64,000 nt of DNA from Planktothrix rubescens CCAP 1459/22 (GCA_904830895.1 LR882958.1:3426001-3490000); one strand, 5' to 3'. Positions 1 to 8,641 are shown, numbered from the stretch's first letter. The notes: generated by a model not told the origin, from the letters alone. Translations and numbers: made by a program.

Positions 1-146
1 TTAATTGGGAACGTTTAGAACAGTTTGCCGATGTTCGAGGCATTAGAATAGAAGATGATGTCTTAGTCACGGAAACGGGAACAGAAATTTTAACCCAAAG
101 TTTACCCACATCTATTCAGGATATAGAAGATTTAGTCAAAAATTAA
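1..146 (+). CDS. Xaa-Pro aminopeptidase-like protein, C-terminal fragment (M24 family)
   Basis: An open frame (third base onward) runs from the window edge to a TAA at 144-146 and gives 47 residues. The stretch VRGIRIEDDVLVTETGTEIL matches the usual end of M24 aminopeptidases (PepP type), where a G-x-R-[IV]-E-[DN] strand carries a metal-binding Glu close to the C-terminus. Only this tail is visible, so the exact specificity (Xaa-Pro aminopeptidase or another M24 enzyme) cannot be settled. The next gene starts 12 bases downstream on the same strand, so the two may share a transcript. Confidence 0.7.
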   Translation, partial: NWERLEQFADVRGIRIEDDVLVTETGTEILTQSLPTSIQDIEDLVKN

Positions 147-158
147 TAGTGTAAATTT

Positions 159-1811
159 ATGCTGAGTCAACAACGAATTAAACGGTTTATTATCTTTTTC
201 CTGGGAACTCTAATTGTCACGGGTTTAACCGTAGCTGGTTATGCCTTTACAACTCTATTTTTATCCAATACTCCTACAACAGAATCCCCGATTAGTTTGG
301 CTGACTGTGGGAGTTCTAAGGGCGGAGAAACAGATAATGTAATCTTAACTTTTTATGGTAATAATACCTATCCTTGGGCGAATAAAATCCAGTGGAATTG
401 TGTTTATAATATTAAAGATTTCTCCGGTTCAAATTTAGTAGAACAGTTCAATGCTGCGCGAGATGCAGCCTTTAATCATGGTGGAGGAGTGGTTTATTTT
501 CCATCGGGAACCTATATTTTTAATGATAGCATAAAACTAAAATCCGGTGTGGTTATTCGAGGAGAAACTCCTGCTATTAAATCCGCAAAAGCTAATAATT
601 ATAATCCCCCCTCAAAATTAGTTTTTCCTAAATATGAACCCCAACTTTCAGGAGACGGAACCCCGAATGAAACCGCTTTCAAAAGTATTCAAACCCTGAC
701 ACCCAACCAAGATAGTAATATTGGGATTATTAACCTAGATATTAATCGGGCTTCAATTAATATAATCGGAGATTTAGATAACAGTAAAAGTAGTAATATT
801 ATAATTTTTGGAGTTCGTAGTAATAACGTAGCAAAACCCGACCCTCAAGTACCTAAACTGGAATTTCAGAACCCTTGGCAACGCTATAGTCATCGCTTTG
901 CTTCTAATATTGAACTTACCGGATATGAAAATATTTTAGTGGCGAATAATCGAATTAATGATAATATTACTGATAATTATGAACAACCTGGATATCAGTT
1001 ACAGTCCAAAGATAAAAAGACAATTTTAACCTATCAAGATGGTAGTAAAGTCCCCTTTAATTATAGCAATCATTATGGAATTGTTGTTAATAGAGGTGGG
1101 AAACAAGGCGGGTTTAAATTAGCTGGAAATCCCACTAACGAACCCGGACTATTTAGAAAAGGCATTGTGATTCGAGATAATTGGGTTTACCATACCATGC
1201 GAGTAGGAATTCATGCGGCGGGAGATGGTTTAATTATCCAAAATAATGATATTCAAGACCAAGCAAATAAACAATGGTGGACAGACCCCACGGGTACTAG
1301 AGAAGCAACGGGGGCAGTTACCTTAGAAAATAGAGGAATTGATTTTTCAGGATGGAATGTTTTAATTGAGGGTAATAACTATCAAGTTTATCGACATAAA
1401 ATTGGGGATACAAAATATTTAAGTGTGGATGGAGAAGGGATTTTAATGCAGGAATGTTGTGGGGGAACAACGGTTAAAAATGTTATGATTAAAAATAATC
1501 AAGGAAATGCTTATATTGGACTCTATAAAGTTCAAGAAATTAATCATGCAACTATTGAAAATAATCAAATTTTAGGTTCTGATATTTTTGTTATGGCAGA
1601 TACGAATAATCAACCATATAGAATGAATCAGGTTAAAATTATTAATAATCAAGTTTCTGGGAATATTCTGGCGAAAGCCAGTTTGGGCGGTCAGGGGAAT
1701 GAAATTTCAGGAAATAGAGGAAACCAGGGCGGAAAACTAGAGTATTCCTGTTCCATTGAAGTTAATAATAACTCAGGATTTAATACTCAGCCCTGTTTTC
1801 CATTACGCTAA
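159..1811 (+). CDS. Membrane-anchored or secreted right-handed beta-helix protein (pectate-lyase-3-like)
   Basis: The 550-residue product starts with a basic stretch and one hydrophobic segment (about residues 10-33), so it is either exported or anchored by an uncleaved signal. Near residues 108-120 the motif GGGVVYFPSGTY is typical of the first coil of pectate-lyase-3/glycoside-hydrolase-28-like beta-helices. The rest is rich in short N-rich turns (IENNQI, IKNNQG, IINNQVSGN), as expected for parallel beta-helix rungs. An ECCGGT motif lies near residue 428 and another Cys pair near the end could form a disulfide. Members of this fold bind or cut polysaccharides; the substrate here is unknown. 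It follows the M24 peptidase fragment by 12 bases and converges with the next gene. Confidence 0.7.
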   Translation: MLSQQRIKRFIIFFLGTLIVTGLTVAGYAFTTLFLSNTPTTESPISLADCGSSKGGETDNVILTFYGNNTYPWANKIQWNCVYNIKDFSGSNLVEQFNAARDAAFNHGGGVVYFPSGTYIFNDSIKLKSGVVIRGETPAIKSAKANNYNPPSKLVFPKYEPQLSGDGTPNETAFKSIQTLTPNQDSNIGIINLDINRASINIIGDLDNSKSSNIIIFGVRSNNVAKPDPQVPKLEFQNPWQRYSHRFASNIELTGYENILVANNRINDNITDNYEQPGYQLQSKDKKTILTYQDGSKVPFNYSNHYGIVVNRGGKQGGFKLAGNPTNEPGLFRKGIVIRDNWVYHTMRVGIHAAGDGLIIQNNDIQDQANKQWWTDPTGTREATGAVTLENRGIDFSGWNVLIEGNNYQVYRHKIGDTKYLSVDGEGILMQECCGGTTVKNVMIKNNQGNAYIGLYKVQEINHATIENNQILGSDIFVMADTNNQPYRMNQVKIINNQVSGNILAKASLGGQGNEISGNRGNQGGKLEYSCSIEVNNNSGFNTQPCFPLR

Positions 1812-1830
1812 TTTACCATCACGTTTTTTT

Positions 1831-3066
1831 CTATTTTAAATAGGTAAACTTACCATTTTTTCCCGTTTCATCCATTTTAATTTGGGCAACATAAAACTTT
1901 TCTTGCACCACTTCACCTTCGGGTGTAAAAGAAATATTGCCTAAAACCGTTTCATATTTTCCTGATAAAATTGCTTGATTTAATTGTTCTCTTAGCTGTT
2001 CTAAGGATAAACTATCAAGTTTATTTTTCTGGTCAACCGCTTTTAAAGCATCCACAAATACTTGAACTCCGGCGAAGGCTTGGGCGGTAAATTGCGGGGG
2101 TTCTTTTTTATTCTGGGCTGCGTAAGTTTCCCGAAAGGTTTTATTAATTGGATTATCAATTTCAGGACTATAGGCTTGGGCAATAATTACCCCATCACAT
2201 TCTTTTTGACAGACGGAAAAAATATTAGAAGTATTTAAACCATTCCCCCCAATAATTAATCCTTGATAGCCCAATTGTCTTAACTGTTTAATTAAATTTC
2301 CTCCATCGGCAGCCAGTCCCGAAATAATAATTAAATCTGGGTTTAAATTAATTCCGGCGGTGGCTTGATTTTGAAAATCCGTGTCGGTGGTTTGGAATTT
2401 TTGAACCGTTACCAAATCTAGGTTTAAATCCTTAATAGTTTGCTGAAAAGTCTCCGTTTCTGATTTACTAAAAGCATCATTTTGAGCATAGAAAACCGCG
2501 ACTTTTTTAATATCAGGATTGATTTTTAATGCCGCTTTTACAGCATTCGGGGCGACAACGGCAACGGGGGCAGAAACCCGGGCAATATAATCACCAATTT
2601 GAGGCACTCCTTTGGCGGTATTAGAAGGGCCTAAAACCGGAACTTTTGCCCGTTCCGCAATGGGGTCAGCGGCGAAGGCTTGTTGAGATAAAGAAGGGCC
2701 TAAAATGCCCACAACTTTCTGTTGAGTAATTAGGGTATTAAAGGCATTAATTGCCCCTTGTTCATCGCCTCCCCCATCTTGGAGAGCTAATTTAATTGGA
2801 GTGCCATTGACGCCTCCTTGTTGATTAAAATATTGTTCAGCCATTTTCGCCCCAATCACCTGTTCTTGTCCTAATAAGGCGGCGTTACTGGTTTGGGCGA
2901 GAACGACTCCAATTGGAATTCCTTTAGAATTTTCAACGGTATTTGTCGTGGAATTGGAATTAGAAGCAGGGTTATTTCCAGATGGTTGAGAGGGACTACA
3001 GGCTAATACGAAAGCCCCGGTTATTCCTGATAATAATAGAGGGATAAATTGTTGTCTTTTAATCAT
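1831..3066 (-). CDS. ABC transporter substrate-binding lipoprotein, branched-chain amino acid type
   Basis: The 411-residue protein has a lipoprotein signal (hydrophobic core then LAC, Cys about residue 23) and a Ser/Asn-rich linker. The body is a type I periplasmic binding protein of the LivJ/Peripla_BP_6 family: IPIGVVLAQT at the start, the stretch GILGPSLSQQAFAADPIAE, and a C-terminal fold with QAFAGVQVFVDAL. It probably captures amino acids or a similar small solute outside the inner membrane. No permease or ATPase lies beside it, so it must work with a transporter encoded elsewhere or act as a sensor. It is distinct in sequence from UrtA in this window. Start ATG at 3066. Confidence 0.82.
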   Translation of the reverse strand: MIKRQQFIPLLLSGITGAFVLACSPSQPSGNNPASNSNSTTNTVENSKGIPIGVVLAQTSNAALLGQEQVIGAKMAEQYFNQQGGVNGTPIKLALQDGGGDEQGAINAFNTLITQQKVVGILGPSLSQQAFAADPIAERAKVPVLGPSNTAKGVPQIGDYIARVSAPVAVVAPNAVKAALKINPDIKKVAVFYAQNDAFSKSETETFQQTIKDLNLDLVTVQKFQTTDTDFQNQATAGINLNPDLIIISGLAADGGNLIKQLRQLGYQGLIIGGNGLNTSNIFSVCQKECDGVIIAQAYSPEIDNPINKTFRETYAAQNKKEPPQFTAQAFAGVQVFVDALKAVDQKNKLDSLSLEQLREQLNQAILSGKYETVLGNISFTPEGEVVQEKFYVAQIKMDETGKNGKFTYLK

Positions 3067-3203
3067 GGCGGTAAAATTATATAAAAATAGTGAGTTTTTT
3101 CAACTCAAGAGATAATCTAATTATACAACTATTTTTAATTGTAGACAAGTGGATATTTAGAGCAGGGTGGTAAAATCAGTGAGCGAGGACGTTCGCACTA
3201 CAT

Positions 3204-3653
3204 TTAATTATAATAATCAAATAAAGTGTATTTTTCTTCAAATACCTCTTGCCAAGATAAAGATATTAATGGGCATTTTTTTCCCATTTCATCCTCCGCA
3301 TCCTTAATCGCTCGTTGAAAACATTGTTCCCAAATTGAATCAATAAAATTTTGGTTTAAACTGGGAACTTCTTCTTGAATATCAGCAATTTCTTGACGCG
3401 CCGAACGAATACTAATAGACCAACTACCACTCCGTTTTTCCGGTTGACATTTCCATTTAATAACGTGCATCATTAACCGGGTTAATTGACTTTTTAAAGC
3501 TAATTTCTTGGATTTTCCCATAGATTCAATTAAAACCGCTAACCCAGATCCGGCTTCCATAAATTTTTCCTCCTCTAATAACTCTTGAATTGCGATCGCG
3601 GCTAAATATTCCGAACTCGCCGCCAACCATTCCCAATCTTTTCCAGTTTCCAT
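3204..3653 (-). CDS. DUF29 family protein, copy 1
   Basis: The 149-residue product belongs to the DUF29 family, common and multi-copy in cyanobacteria, with no established function. Visible family signs are an N-terminal WEWLAAS motif, an Ala/Glu-rich helix, LIESMGKSKKLALKSQLTRLMMHVIKWKCQPEKR in the centre (split here only for reading), and an ending of LSWQEVFEEKYTLFDYYN type. It lies 8 bases downstream of the HTH/nuclease-like gene on the same strand, so the two are probably cotranscribed. Bases 3442-3560 are identical to 6601-6719 in copy 3, synonymous sites included, while its 3' end resembles copy 2. This points to gene conversion among the copies. Confidence 0.8.
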   Translation of the reverse strand: METGKDWEWLAASSEYLAAIAIQELLEEEKFMEAGSGLAVLIESMGKSKKLALKSQLTRLMMHVIKWKCQPEKRSGSWSISIRSARQEIADIQEEVPSLNQNFIDSIWEQCFQRAIKDAEDEMGKKCPLISLSWQEVFEEKYTLFDYYN

Positions 3654-3661
3654 AATAACTC

Positions 3662-4519
3662 TTAAGTTTGATTCAAAATTTCTAAAAACTCTTGCACTAC
3701 TTTATTTGCTTCTTTTATACATTGCTCCGAGCTATAATACTTAACTACAGAGATGCTATGATAATTATCGATATGAGTTAAATGTTCATTCCAATTTTTT
3801 CGATCATTATCTAATTTTAAATCCTCAATATTAAGAATTCCCCACTTTCCTCGATCACAAATTAGAAAGTCTGTTTCTTGATTTTCTCTCCCCTCTTGAG
3901 TTGTTAATCTTACCTTGGATTTAGGTAAAAATATTACCCCCGTTTGATCGAGTGCTACGGCAATTTTTACTTCTGCTTCTGAGGAAAATTGCAAACCTTT
4001 CCAACAGTAAATTTTATTATCCCCATTGTGGAAAATTTGTTGATGATGTTCTAAATCTGAGCGTAGATCCTCTAATTCAGTAACTTCTGATTCAGACACG
4101 AGATCTAATGATGAATCACTTGATCTCGAATAAAATTTATTTAAGTTAGTAATTAATAGGGGAGTTTCACTTAAATTAGCAATACTTAAACTAGCTCCAT
4201 TTAATTCGGCTCCACTCAGATTAATCTCAATGAATCGATATCGATTCCCAGATAAATTAACTTCCTCTCGCTTCAAGTATCTCCTCACAACTGACTTGAG
4301 ATTATCTTTTTTAACTTTTTCCCCAAAAGCTTCAGAAAGTCGCTTCCAAAGTTTTGATCCGACATCCTTAATATACTCATAATCATATTCAGTTAAAGTA
4401 GAAATTTCTCGATAGGATTTTCCTTCCCAAACATGGCGAAAAACAATCTCTTGGACTTTATTTAAGCCTCGATCATCTAGCACCATCTCTGTAATTGTTA
4501 GGGCTTCATCAACAGTCAT
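3662..4519 (-). CDS. HTH (vMAP-type) protein with pentapeptide-like segment and PD-(D/E)XK-like C-terminal domain
   Basis: The 285-residue product opens with a helical domain (residues 1-60, with VFRHVWEGKSYREIS and YIKDVGSKLWKRLSEAFGEKV) that I recognise from the N-termini of cyanobacterial vWA-MoxR-associated and AAA-like proteins. Residues 85-120 look like a few pentapeptide repeats (NLSGAELNGASLSIANLSE). Residues 165-285 resemble the restriction-endonuclease-like module that follows such regions, with SEAEVKIA, then TDFLICDRGKWGILNIED. From memory, homologues carry GKWGILEVDG there, so N-I-E instead of E-V-D may mean a lost active site. It heads a two-gene unit with DUF29 copy 1, 8 bases downstream. 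The function is unknown; a regulatory or defence role is a guess. Confidence 0.6.
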   Translation of the reverse strand: MTVDEALTITEMVLDDRGLNKVQEIVFRHVWEGKSYREISTLTEYDYEYIKDVGSKLWKRLSEAFGEKVKKDNLKSVVRRYLKREEVNLSGNRYRFIEINLSGAELNGASLSIANLSETPLLITNLNKFYSRSSDSSLDLVSESEVTELEDLRSDLEHHQQIFHNGDNKIYCWKGLQFSSEAEVKIAVALDQTGVIFLPKSKVRLTTQEGRENQETDFLICDRGKWGILNIEDLKLDNDRKNWNEHLTHIDNYHSISVVKYYSSEQCIKEANKVVQEFLEILNQT

Positions 4520-4623
4520 AGGTCAAAAATTATTGCAAGTAGAGTATAAAATTCTATATAAAAAAACAAGAATTGTAAAATTCTACTTAAGACTGAGACT
4601 AATTTTAGCATAAGTTATCAGAA

Positions 4624-4656
4624 TTTATGACTTTTTTATGACTTTTTTATGACTTT
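4624..4656. repeat. Three tandem 11-bp units
   Basis: The unit tttatgacttt occurs three times head to tail at 4624-4656. It lies in the gap between the divergently transcribed HTH/nuclease-like gene and the Adhesin_E-like pair. The 11-bp period is about one helical turn, so the copies present the same face of the DNA. It may be a simple sequence repeat of the kind common in cyanobacteria. No function can be read from it. Confidence 0.75.
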
Positions 4657-4797
4657 TTCTCACTGACAAAACAAATTCAACAGGGGTAAAGTAAGTATAT
4701 ATACATTAACAGAGTTAATTACTTCGGTTAGTGATCATTACTGTTTCATCAATATTCACCTAGAAATACTACATCCAAGTCAAGACTTTAACCCAGC

Positions 4798-4887
4798 ATG
4801 ACACGGAGTAGAGTTTGGTCAATCATTGAGCAGGTAAAAGTCACAACCTTTGCTATCGGTTTAGCTTTATTGTTAATACAAATTTAA
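4798..4887 (+). CDS. Possible 29-residue membrane microprotein
   Basis: ATG at 4798 opens a 29-codon frame ending at TAA 4885-4887. Translation: MTRSRVWSIIEQVKVTTFAI followed by GLALLLIQI, a short basic start and one hydrophobic segment. It ends 26 bases before the first Adhesin_E-like gene. No good Shine-Dalgarno sequence is visible just upstream (cccagc), and a frame this short can occur by chance, so this is a weak call. Confidence 0.22.
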   Translation: MTRSRVWSIIEQVKVTTFAIGLALLLIQI

Positions 4888-4913
4888 TTAGTCAGACTAA
4901 AGGGGAAAAACTA

Positions 4914-5324
4914 ATGTTGCGTAAAATCATAACCTGTCTATCGGTACTATTTAGTATTATATTTGCCTCTCCTCCTGGATTGACTCAACAAGAGTGGGTG
5001 TTAATAGAACGTGGTAATCAGGGTACAGAATTATTTATTGATAAGTCTTCTATAAAACGTTTTGCAAATGGAAATAGAAGGGAAAATCTTGTTCTTTACT
5101 TACAATATATGAGGAATGAAAGAGAAAATACAAAAATCTATGCTGTATTTTTAGTGGACTGTGAGACATCAATGTTTGCTATTATGAGCCAAAAAAATTA
5201 CGAGCTTAATAGTGGTCGCTTGTTAAACAGTGTAGAGTATGGACTCAATGCAAAAATGGAACTCTTACGGAAGGATTCTATATTACAAAGTGGAGCTATT
5301 TTTGCTTGTACAGGTCGTCAATAA
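4914..5324 (+). CDS. Secreted Adhesin_E-like protein, tandem copy 1
   Basis: The 136-residue protein has a signal peptide (MLRKIITCLSVLFSIIFASP, cleavage near ASPPGLTQQ). The remainder begins WVLIERGNQGTELFIDKSSI and ends in two Cys (LVDCETS and IFACTGR) that could pair. The pattern of Trp, then a D-x-x-S-I strand, a coloured LQY strand and a Cys near each end resembles the surface-adhesin E domain seen in many small bacterial secreted proteins. Copy 2 follows 52 bases later. GGGGAAAAACTAATG precedes the start and supplies a purine-rich ribosome site. The function is unknown. Confidence 0.6.
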   Translation: MLRKIITCLSVLFSIIFASPPGLTQQEWVLIERGNQGTELFIDKSSIKRFANGNRRENLVLYLQYMRNERENTKIYAVFLVDCETSMFAIMSQKNYELNSGRLLNSVEYGLNAKMELLRKDSILQSGAIFACTGRQ

Positions 5325-5376
5325 AATATTAGTTGATTGAGTCTTTATTTGTGCCAGATTAAAAAGGATAAAGCTG

Positions 5377-5775
5377 ATGTTTCGTAAAATTATAGCATCT
5401 GTTTGTGTATTATTTAGTTTTACAGTTGTCTCTCCTCCTGGATTGACTCAACAAGAGTGGGTATTAATAGGGTATGGGAACAACAATGAAGAACTTTTTG
5501 TTGATAGCGCTTCTATACGGGGTTATTCAGGGAGAGGTGGAAGCGTTGTTGTTTACCTGCAATATATAAAGGATGAAAGAGAAAATAGAAAACACTATTA
5601 TTCTACGTTAGTAGATTGTCAGACATTTATGTTTGCTATTATTAACATAACAACCTATGAATTTAATAGTGGTCGCTTATTAGAAAGCGTAGATTATGGA
5701 GGCAATGCAGAAATGAAACCTTTAATCAAAGATAGTTTAGGACAAAAAGCTGCTATTTTGGCTTGTAAAAAATAA
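5377..5775 (+). CDS. Secreted Adhesin_E-like protein, tandem copy 2
   Basis: The 132-residue paralogue of the preceding gene has the same signal-peptide end, SPPGLTQQEWVLI, and the same framework: D-S-A-S-I strand, VYLQYIKDERENRK, LVDCQTFMFAII, SGRLLESVDYGG and a C-terminal Cys (ILACKK). Bases around the signal-peptide end are nearly identical to copy 1 over about 35 bases, while the rest has diverged. This is the sign of a tandem duplication with diversifying exported domains. ATAAAGCTGATG gives a modest ribosome site. The two genes are likely cotranscribed. Confidence 0.6.
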   Translation: MFRKIIASVCVLFSFTVVSPPGLTQQEWVLIGYGNNNEELFVDSASIRGYSGRGGSVVVYLQYIKDERENRKHYYSTLVDCQTFMFAIINITTYEFNSGRLLESVDYGGNAEMKPLIKDSLGQKAAILACKK

Positions 5776-5870
5776 TAATAAATAGGGCTAAATGTCTTTT
5801 TTTTGAGATTAAATTAGTTTTTTAACTTGTAAATATACACTGGAAAATAGAAACGATAAATAAAAAAGTT

Positions 5871-5896
5871 GGTGCGTGCGCTGCGCTTACGCATCC
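5871..5896. repeat. Short ggtgcgt...acgcatcc hairpin repeat
   Basis: The sequence ggtgcgtgcgctgcgcttac then gcatcc forms an imperfect hairpin. It belongs to the same ggtgcg/cgcacc class as the elements near 9023-9084, 10047-10108, 10137-10159 and 55198-55224. It lies just downstream of DUF29 copy 2 and the second Adhesin_E-like gene, which converge here. Confidence 0.55.
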
Positions 5897-5905
5897 TACG
5901 GATTG

Positions 5906-6352
5906 TTAATTATAATTAAATAAACTATATTCTTCCTCAAATACCTCTTGCCAAGATAAAGATATTAATGAGCATTTTTGATTCATTTCTGTTTCCGCTT
6001 CTTTAACCGCTTTTTCAAAACATTTATCCCAAATTGAATCAATAGTATTGCGGTTCAAACTGGGTGTATCTTCCTGAATTGCTTCAATTTCATTCCGCGC
6101 TGATAAAATTGTAGTTGACCAACTAGAAGTCCGTTTTTGGGGTTGACATTTCCACTTAATAACATGAGCCATTAACCGAATTAACTGACTTCTTAACGCT
6201 CGTTTATCAGATCGTCCCATTGCTTCAATTAATGCCTCTAAACCTATCGTAGCTTCCATAATATCTCCCTGTTTTAAACAGTTTTTAACTTCTAATGCCA
6301 CTAGATAATGAGAACTCATGGCTAGATCTTTCCAATCCATTTGAGTTGACAT
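5906..6352 (-). CDS. DUF29 family protein, copy 2
   Basis: I place the start at ATG 6352 (148 residues, beginning MSTQMDWKDLAMSSHYLVAL). AAGGAGAAGGGG lies just upstream, and the product then matches the 148-149 residues of its paralogues. The longer frame to 6400 would run into the end of copy 3 and adds a hydrophobic stretch absent from the family. The DUF29 signature is present: LIEAMGRSDKRALRSQLIRLM and VIKWKCQPQKR in the centre, LSWQEVFEEEYSLFNYN at the end. It lies 13 bases downstream of copy 3 on the same strand, forming a tandem pair. The molecular function of DUF29 is not established. Confidence 0.8.
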   Translation of the reverse strand: MSTQMDWKDLAMSSHYLVALEVKNCLKQGDIMEATIGLEALIEAMGRSDKRALRSQLIRLMAHVIKWKCQPQKRTSSWSTTILSARNEIEAIQEDTPSLNRNTIDSIWDKCFEKAVKEAETEMNQKCSLISLSWQEVFEEEYSLFNYN

Positions 6353-6365
6353 AAACCCCTTCTCC

Positions 6366-6812
6366 TTAATTATAATCAAATAAACTATATTCGTCTTCAA
6401 ATACTTCTTGCCAAGATAAGGCCGTTAATTGACATCTTTTGCTCATTTCACTTTCCGCTTGTCTGATGGCTTTTTTAACAGAAGTTTCCCAAATTGATTC
6501 CAGGTAATTTCGATTTAAACTGGGAACTTCTTCCTGAATATCAGCAATTTCATCTCTGGCGGAAATAATCGTGGTTTCCCAACTGGAAGTCCGTTTTTCT
6601 GGTTGACATTTCCATTTAATAACGTGCATCATTAACCGGGTTAATTGACTTTTTAAAGCTAATTTCTTGGATTTTCCCATAGATTCAATTAAAACCGCTA
6701 ACCCAGATCCGGCTTCCATTAATTTTTCCTCCTGTAATAACTCTTGAACAGCGATCGCAGCTAAATATTCAGAACTCGCCGCTAACCATTCCCAATCTTC
6801 TGATGTTCGCAT
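6366..6812 (-). CDS. DUF29 family protein, copy 3
   Basis: The 148-residue DUF29 protein has an N-terminus MRTSEDWEWLAASSEYLAAI and an ending of LSWQEVFEDEYSLFDYN. Its central 119 bases (6601-6719) are identical to 3442-3560 of copy 1, about 3 kb away, although the flanking parts have diverged. It is the first gene of the pair with copy 2. ATG at 6812; the bases before it (TTCAGGTAAAAATG) give a weak AGG ribosome site. Confidence 0.8.
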   Translation of the reverse strand: MRTSEDWEWLAASSEYLAAIAVQELLQEEKLMEAGSGLAVLIESMGKSKKLALKSQLTRLMMHVIKWKCQPEKRTSSWETTIISARDEIADIQEEVPSLNRNYLESIWETSVKKAIRQAESEMSKRCQLTALSWQEVFEDEYSLFDYN

Positions 6813-7086
6813 TTTTACCTGAATAGAAAATAATTCAAATCATACTTTTAATTATATGTCAAGTCTTTGGGATTGAACTTAACATTTCTATTTAATTTAA
6901 CAAAATATTGCTCAAAATTTAAGAATTATTGCAGTTAAACAATGTTATTATTGTTTTAGTGTCAAAATGAATTCTAAAATAGAGATTAAATTGCGATCGC
7001 TATGTATAAATACTCCTAGCGATTGGCACAATTTCTGAGAATATAAAACAAGCTGTCCTCATCACCTATCAACGGAGAAACACGCT
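6813..7086. other. Intergenic region between DUF29 copy 3 and chlB
   Basis: This is a divergent promoter region of 274 bases, AT-rich, with one HIP1 octamer (gcgatcgc near 6992). The last bases, CAACGGAGAAACACGCT, carry the GGAG ribosome site for chlB. I see no clear binding site or small RNA. Confidence 0.5.
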
Positions 7087-8613
7087 ATGAAATTAGCTTA
7101 TTGGATGTATGCTGGCCCCGCCCATATTGGCACCCTAAGAATTGCCAGTTCCTTCAAAAATGTTCACGCCATCATGCACGCCCCTTTAGGAGATGACTAC
7201 TTCAACGTCATGCGGTCTATGTTAGAAAGGGAACGGAACTATACACCTGTGACCGCTAGTGTTGTAGACCGGAACGTTTTAGCCCGGGGTTCCCAAGAAA
7301 AAGTGGTTGATAATATTGTTAGAAAAGATCGAGAAGAACATCCCGATTTAATTGTATTAACTCCTACCTGTACTTCTAGTATTTTACAAGAAGATTTACA
7401 AAATTTTGTTGAACGTGCCCAACTCGATGCTAAAGGCGATGTCATGTTAGCCGACGTCAATCATTATCGCTTTAATGAACTGCAAGCTGCTGACCGGACA
7501 TTACAACAAGTGGTTCAATTTTATCTGGAAAAAGCCAAGAAAAAAGGCGATATTCCTGAAGGAAAAACCGAAAAACCCTCGGTTAATATTATTGGAATCT
7601 CTACCCTCGGTTTCCATCACCATCATGACTGTACCGAGTTAAAACGGTTAATGGTAGATTTAGGAATTGAAGTTAATGAAGTGATTCCTGAAGGAGCATC
7701 AGTTCACAACTTAAAAAACCTGCCTCGCGCTTGGTTTAACTTGGTTCCCTATCGAGAATTAGGGTTAATGGCAGCCAAGTATTTAGAAACAGAATTCGGG
7801 ACACCTATAGTTGATATTACGCCGATGGGAGTGGTTGAAACCGCCCGTTGTATTCGCAAAATTCAACAAGTAATTAATGATCAGGGGGCGAATGTTGATT
7901 ATAGTGAATATATTGATAATCAAACCCTGTATGTGTCTCAAGCCGCTTGGTTTTCCCGTTCCATTGACTGTCAGAATTTAACCGGAAAAAAAGCCGTTGT
8001 GTTTGGGGATAATACCCACGCCGCCGCGATGACAAAAATTCTGGCGCGAGAAATGGGAATTCACGTCGTTTGTGCTGGAACCTATTGCAAATATGATGGC
8101 GATTGGTTTAAGGAACAAGTGAGTGAATATTGCGATGAAGTTCTGATTAGTGAAGATAACGGTCAAATCGGAGATATGATTGCCAGAATTGAACCTTCTG
8201 CTATTTTTGGAACCCAAATGGAACGTCATGTTGGGAAACGTTTAGATATTCCCTGTGGTGTGATTGCTTCCCCAATTCATATTCAGAATTTCCCCATTGG
8301 TTATAAACCATTTTTGGGTTATGAAGGAACTAATCAAATCACCGATTTAATCTATAATTCCTTTACCTTGGGAATGGAAGATCACCTCTTAGAAATCTTT
8401 GGCGGACACGATACTAAAGAAGTGATTACCAAAGGAATTTCGGCGGGTTCGGATTTGAATTGGACGCGAGAAGCTCAAACCGAACTGAATAAAATTCCTG
8501 GGTTTGTGCGTAGTAAAGTTAAACGCAATACCGAAAAATTCGCCCGTGAACGAGGTTTCAACGAAATTTCCTTAGAAGTGATGTATGCGGCCAAAGAATC
8601 CGTAGGAGCTTAA
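7087..8613 (+). CDS. chlB: Light-independent protochlorophyllide reductase subunit B
   Basis: The 508-residue product is full length for ChlB. It starts [20 protein letters not shown], and Asp36 (in APLGDDYFN) is the residue known to ligate the NB [4Fe-4S] cluster together with three ChlN cysteines. Later blocks are [25 protein letters not shown], the [10 protein letters not shown] nucleotide-fold region, and a C-terminal tail with [20 protein letters not shown] (split for reading). Together with ChlN and the ATPase ChlL it reduces protochlorophyllide to chlorophyllide a in the dark. chlL and chlN are not beside it, which is common in cyanobacteria. GGAG eight bases upstream supports the ATG. 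Confidence 0.97.
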   Translation: MKLAYWMYAGPAHIGTLRIASSFKNVHAIMHAPLGDDYFNVMRSMLERERNYTPVTASVVDRNVLARGSQEKVVDNIVRKDREEHPDLIVLTPTCTSSILQEDLQNFVERAQLDAKGDVMLADVNHYRFNELQAADRTLQQVVQFYLEKAKKKGDIPEGKTEKPSVNIIGISTLGFHHHHDCTELKRLMVDLGIEVNEVIPEGASVHNLKNLPRAWFNLVPYRELGLMAAKYLETEFGTPIVDITPMGVVETARCIRKIQQVINDQGANVDYSEYIDNQTLYVSQAAWFSRSIDCQNLTGKKAVVFGDNTHAAAMTKILAREMGIHVVCAGTYCKYDGDWFKEQVSEYCDEVLISEDNGQIGDMIARIEPSAIFGTQMERHVGKRLDIPCGVIASPIHIQNFPIGYKPFLGYEGTNQITDLIYNSFTLGMEDHLLEIFGGHDTKEVITKGISAGSDLNWTREAQTELNKIPGFVRSKVKRNTEKFARERGFNEISLEVMYAAKESVGA

Positions 8614-8617
8614 TTTT

Positions 8618-8641
8618 AAGGTTGACATTGCCACCTTTTTT
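8618..8641 (+). terminator. Candidate terminator after chlB
   Basis: AAGGTTG and CCACCTT can pair (5 bp plus one more after a mismatch) around a short loop, directly followed by a run of T. It starts four bases after the chlB stop codon. The stem is short, so confidence is moderate. Confidence 0.45.

Noticed and set aside
5906-6400. Longer start for DUF29 copy 2 (adds MKTNIVYLIIIKEKGF)
   Set aside because: The extra peptide overlaps the end of copy 3 and is absent from the family. ATG 6352 has a good ribosome site.
7239-8229. Reverse-strand open frames inside chlB
   Set aside because: They are codon-shadow frames with no ribosome site. ChlB is full length with all motifs.
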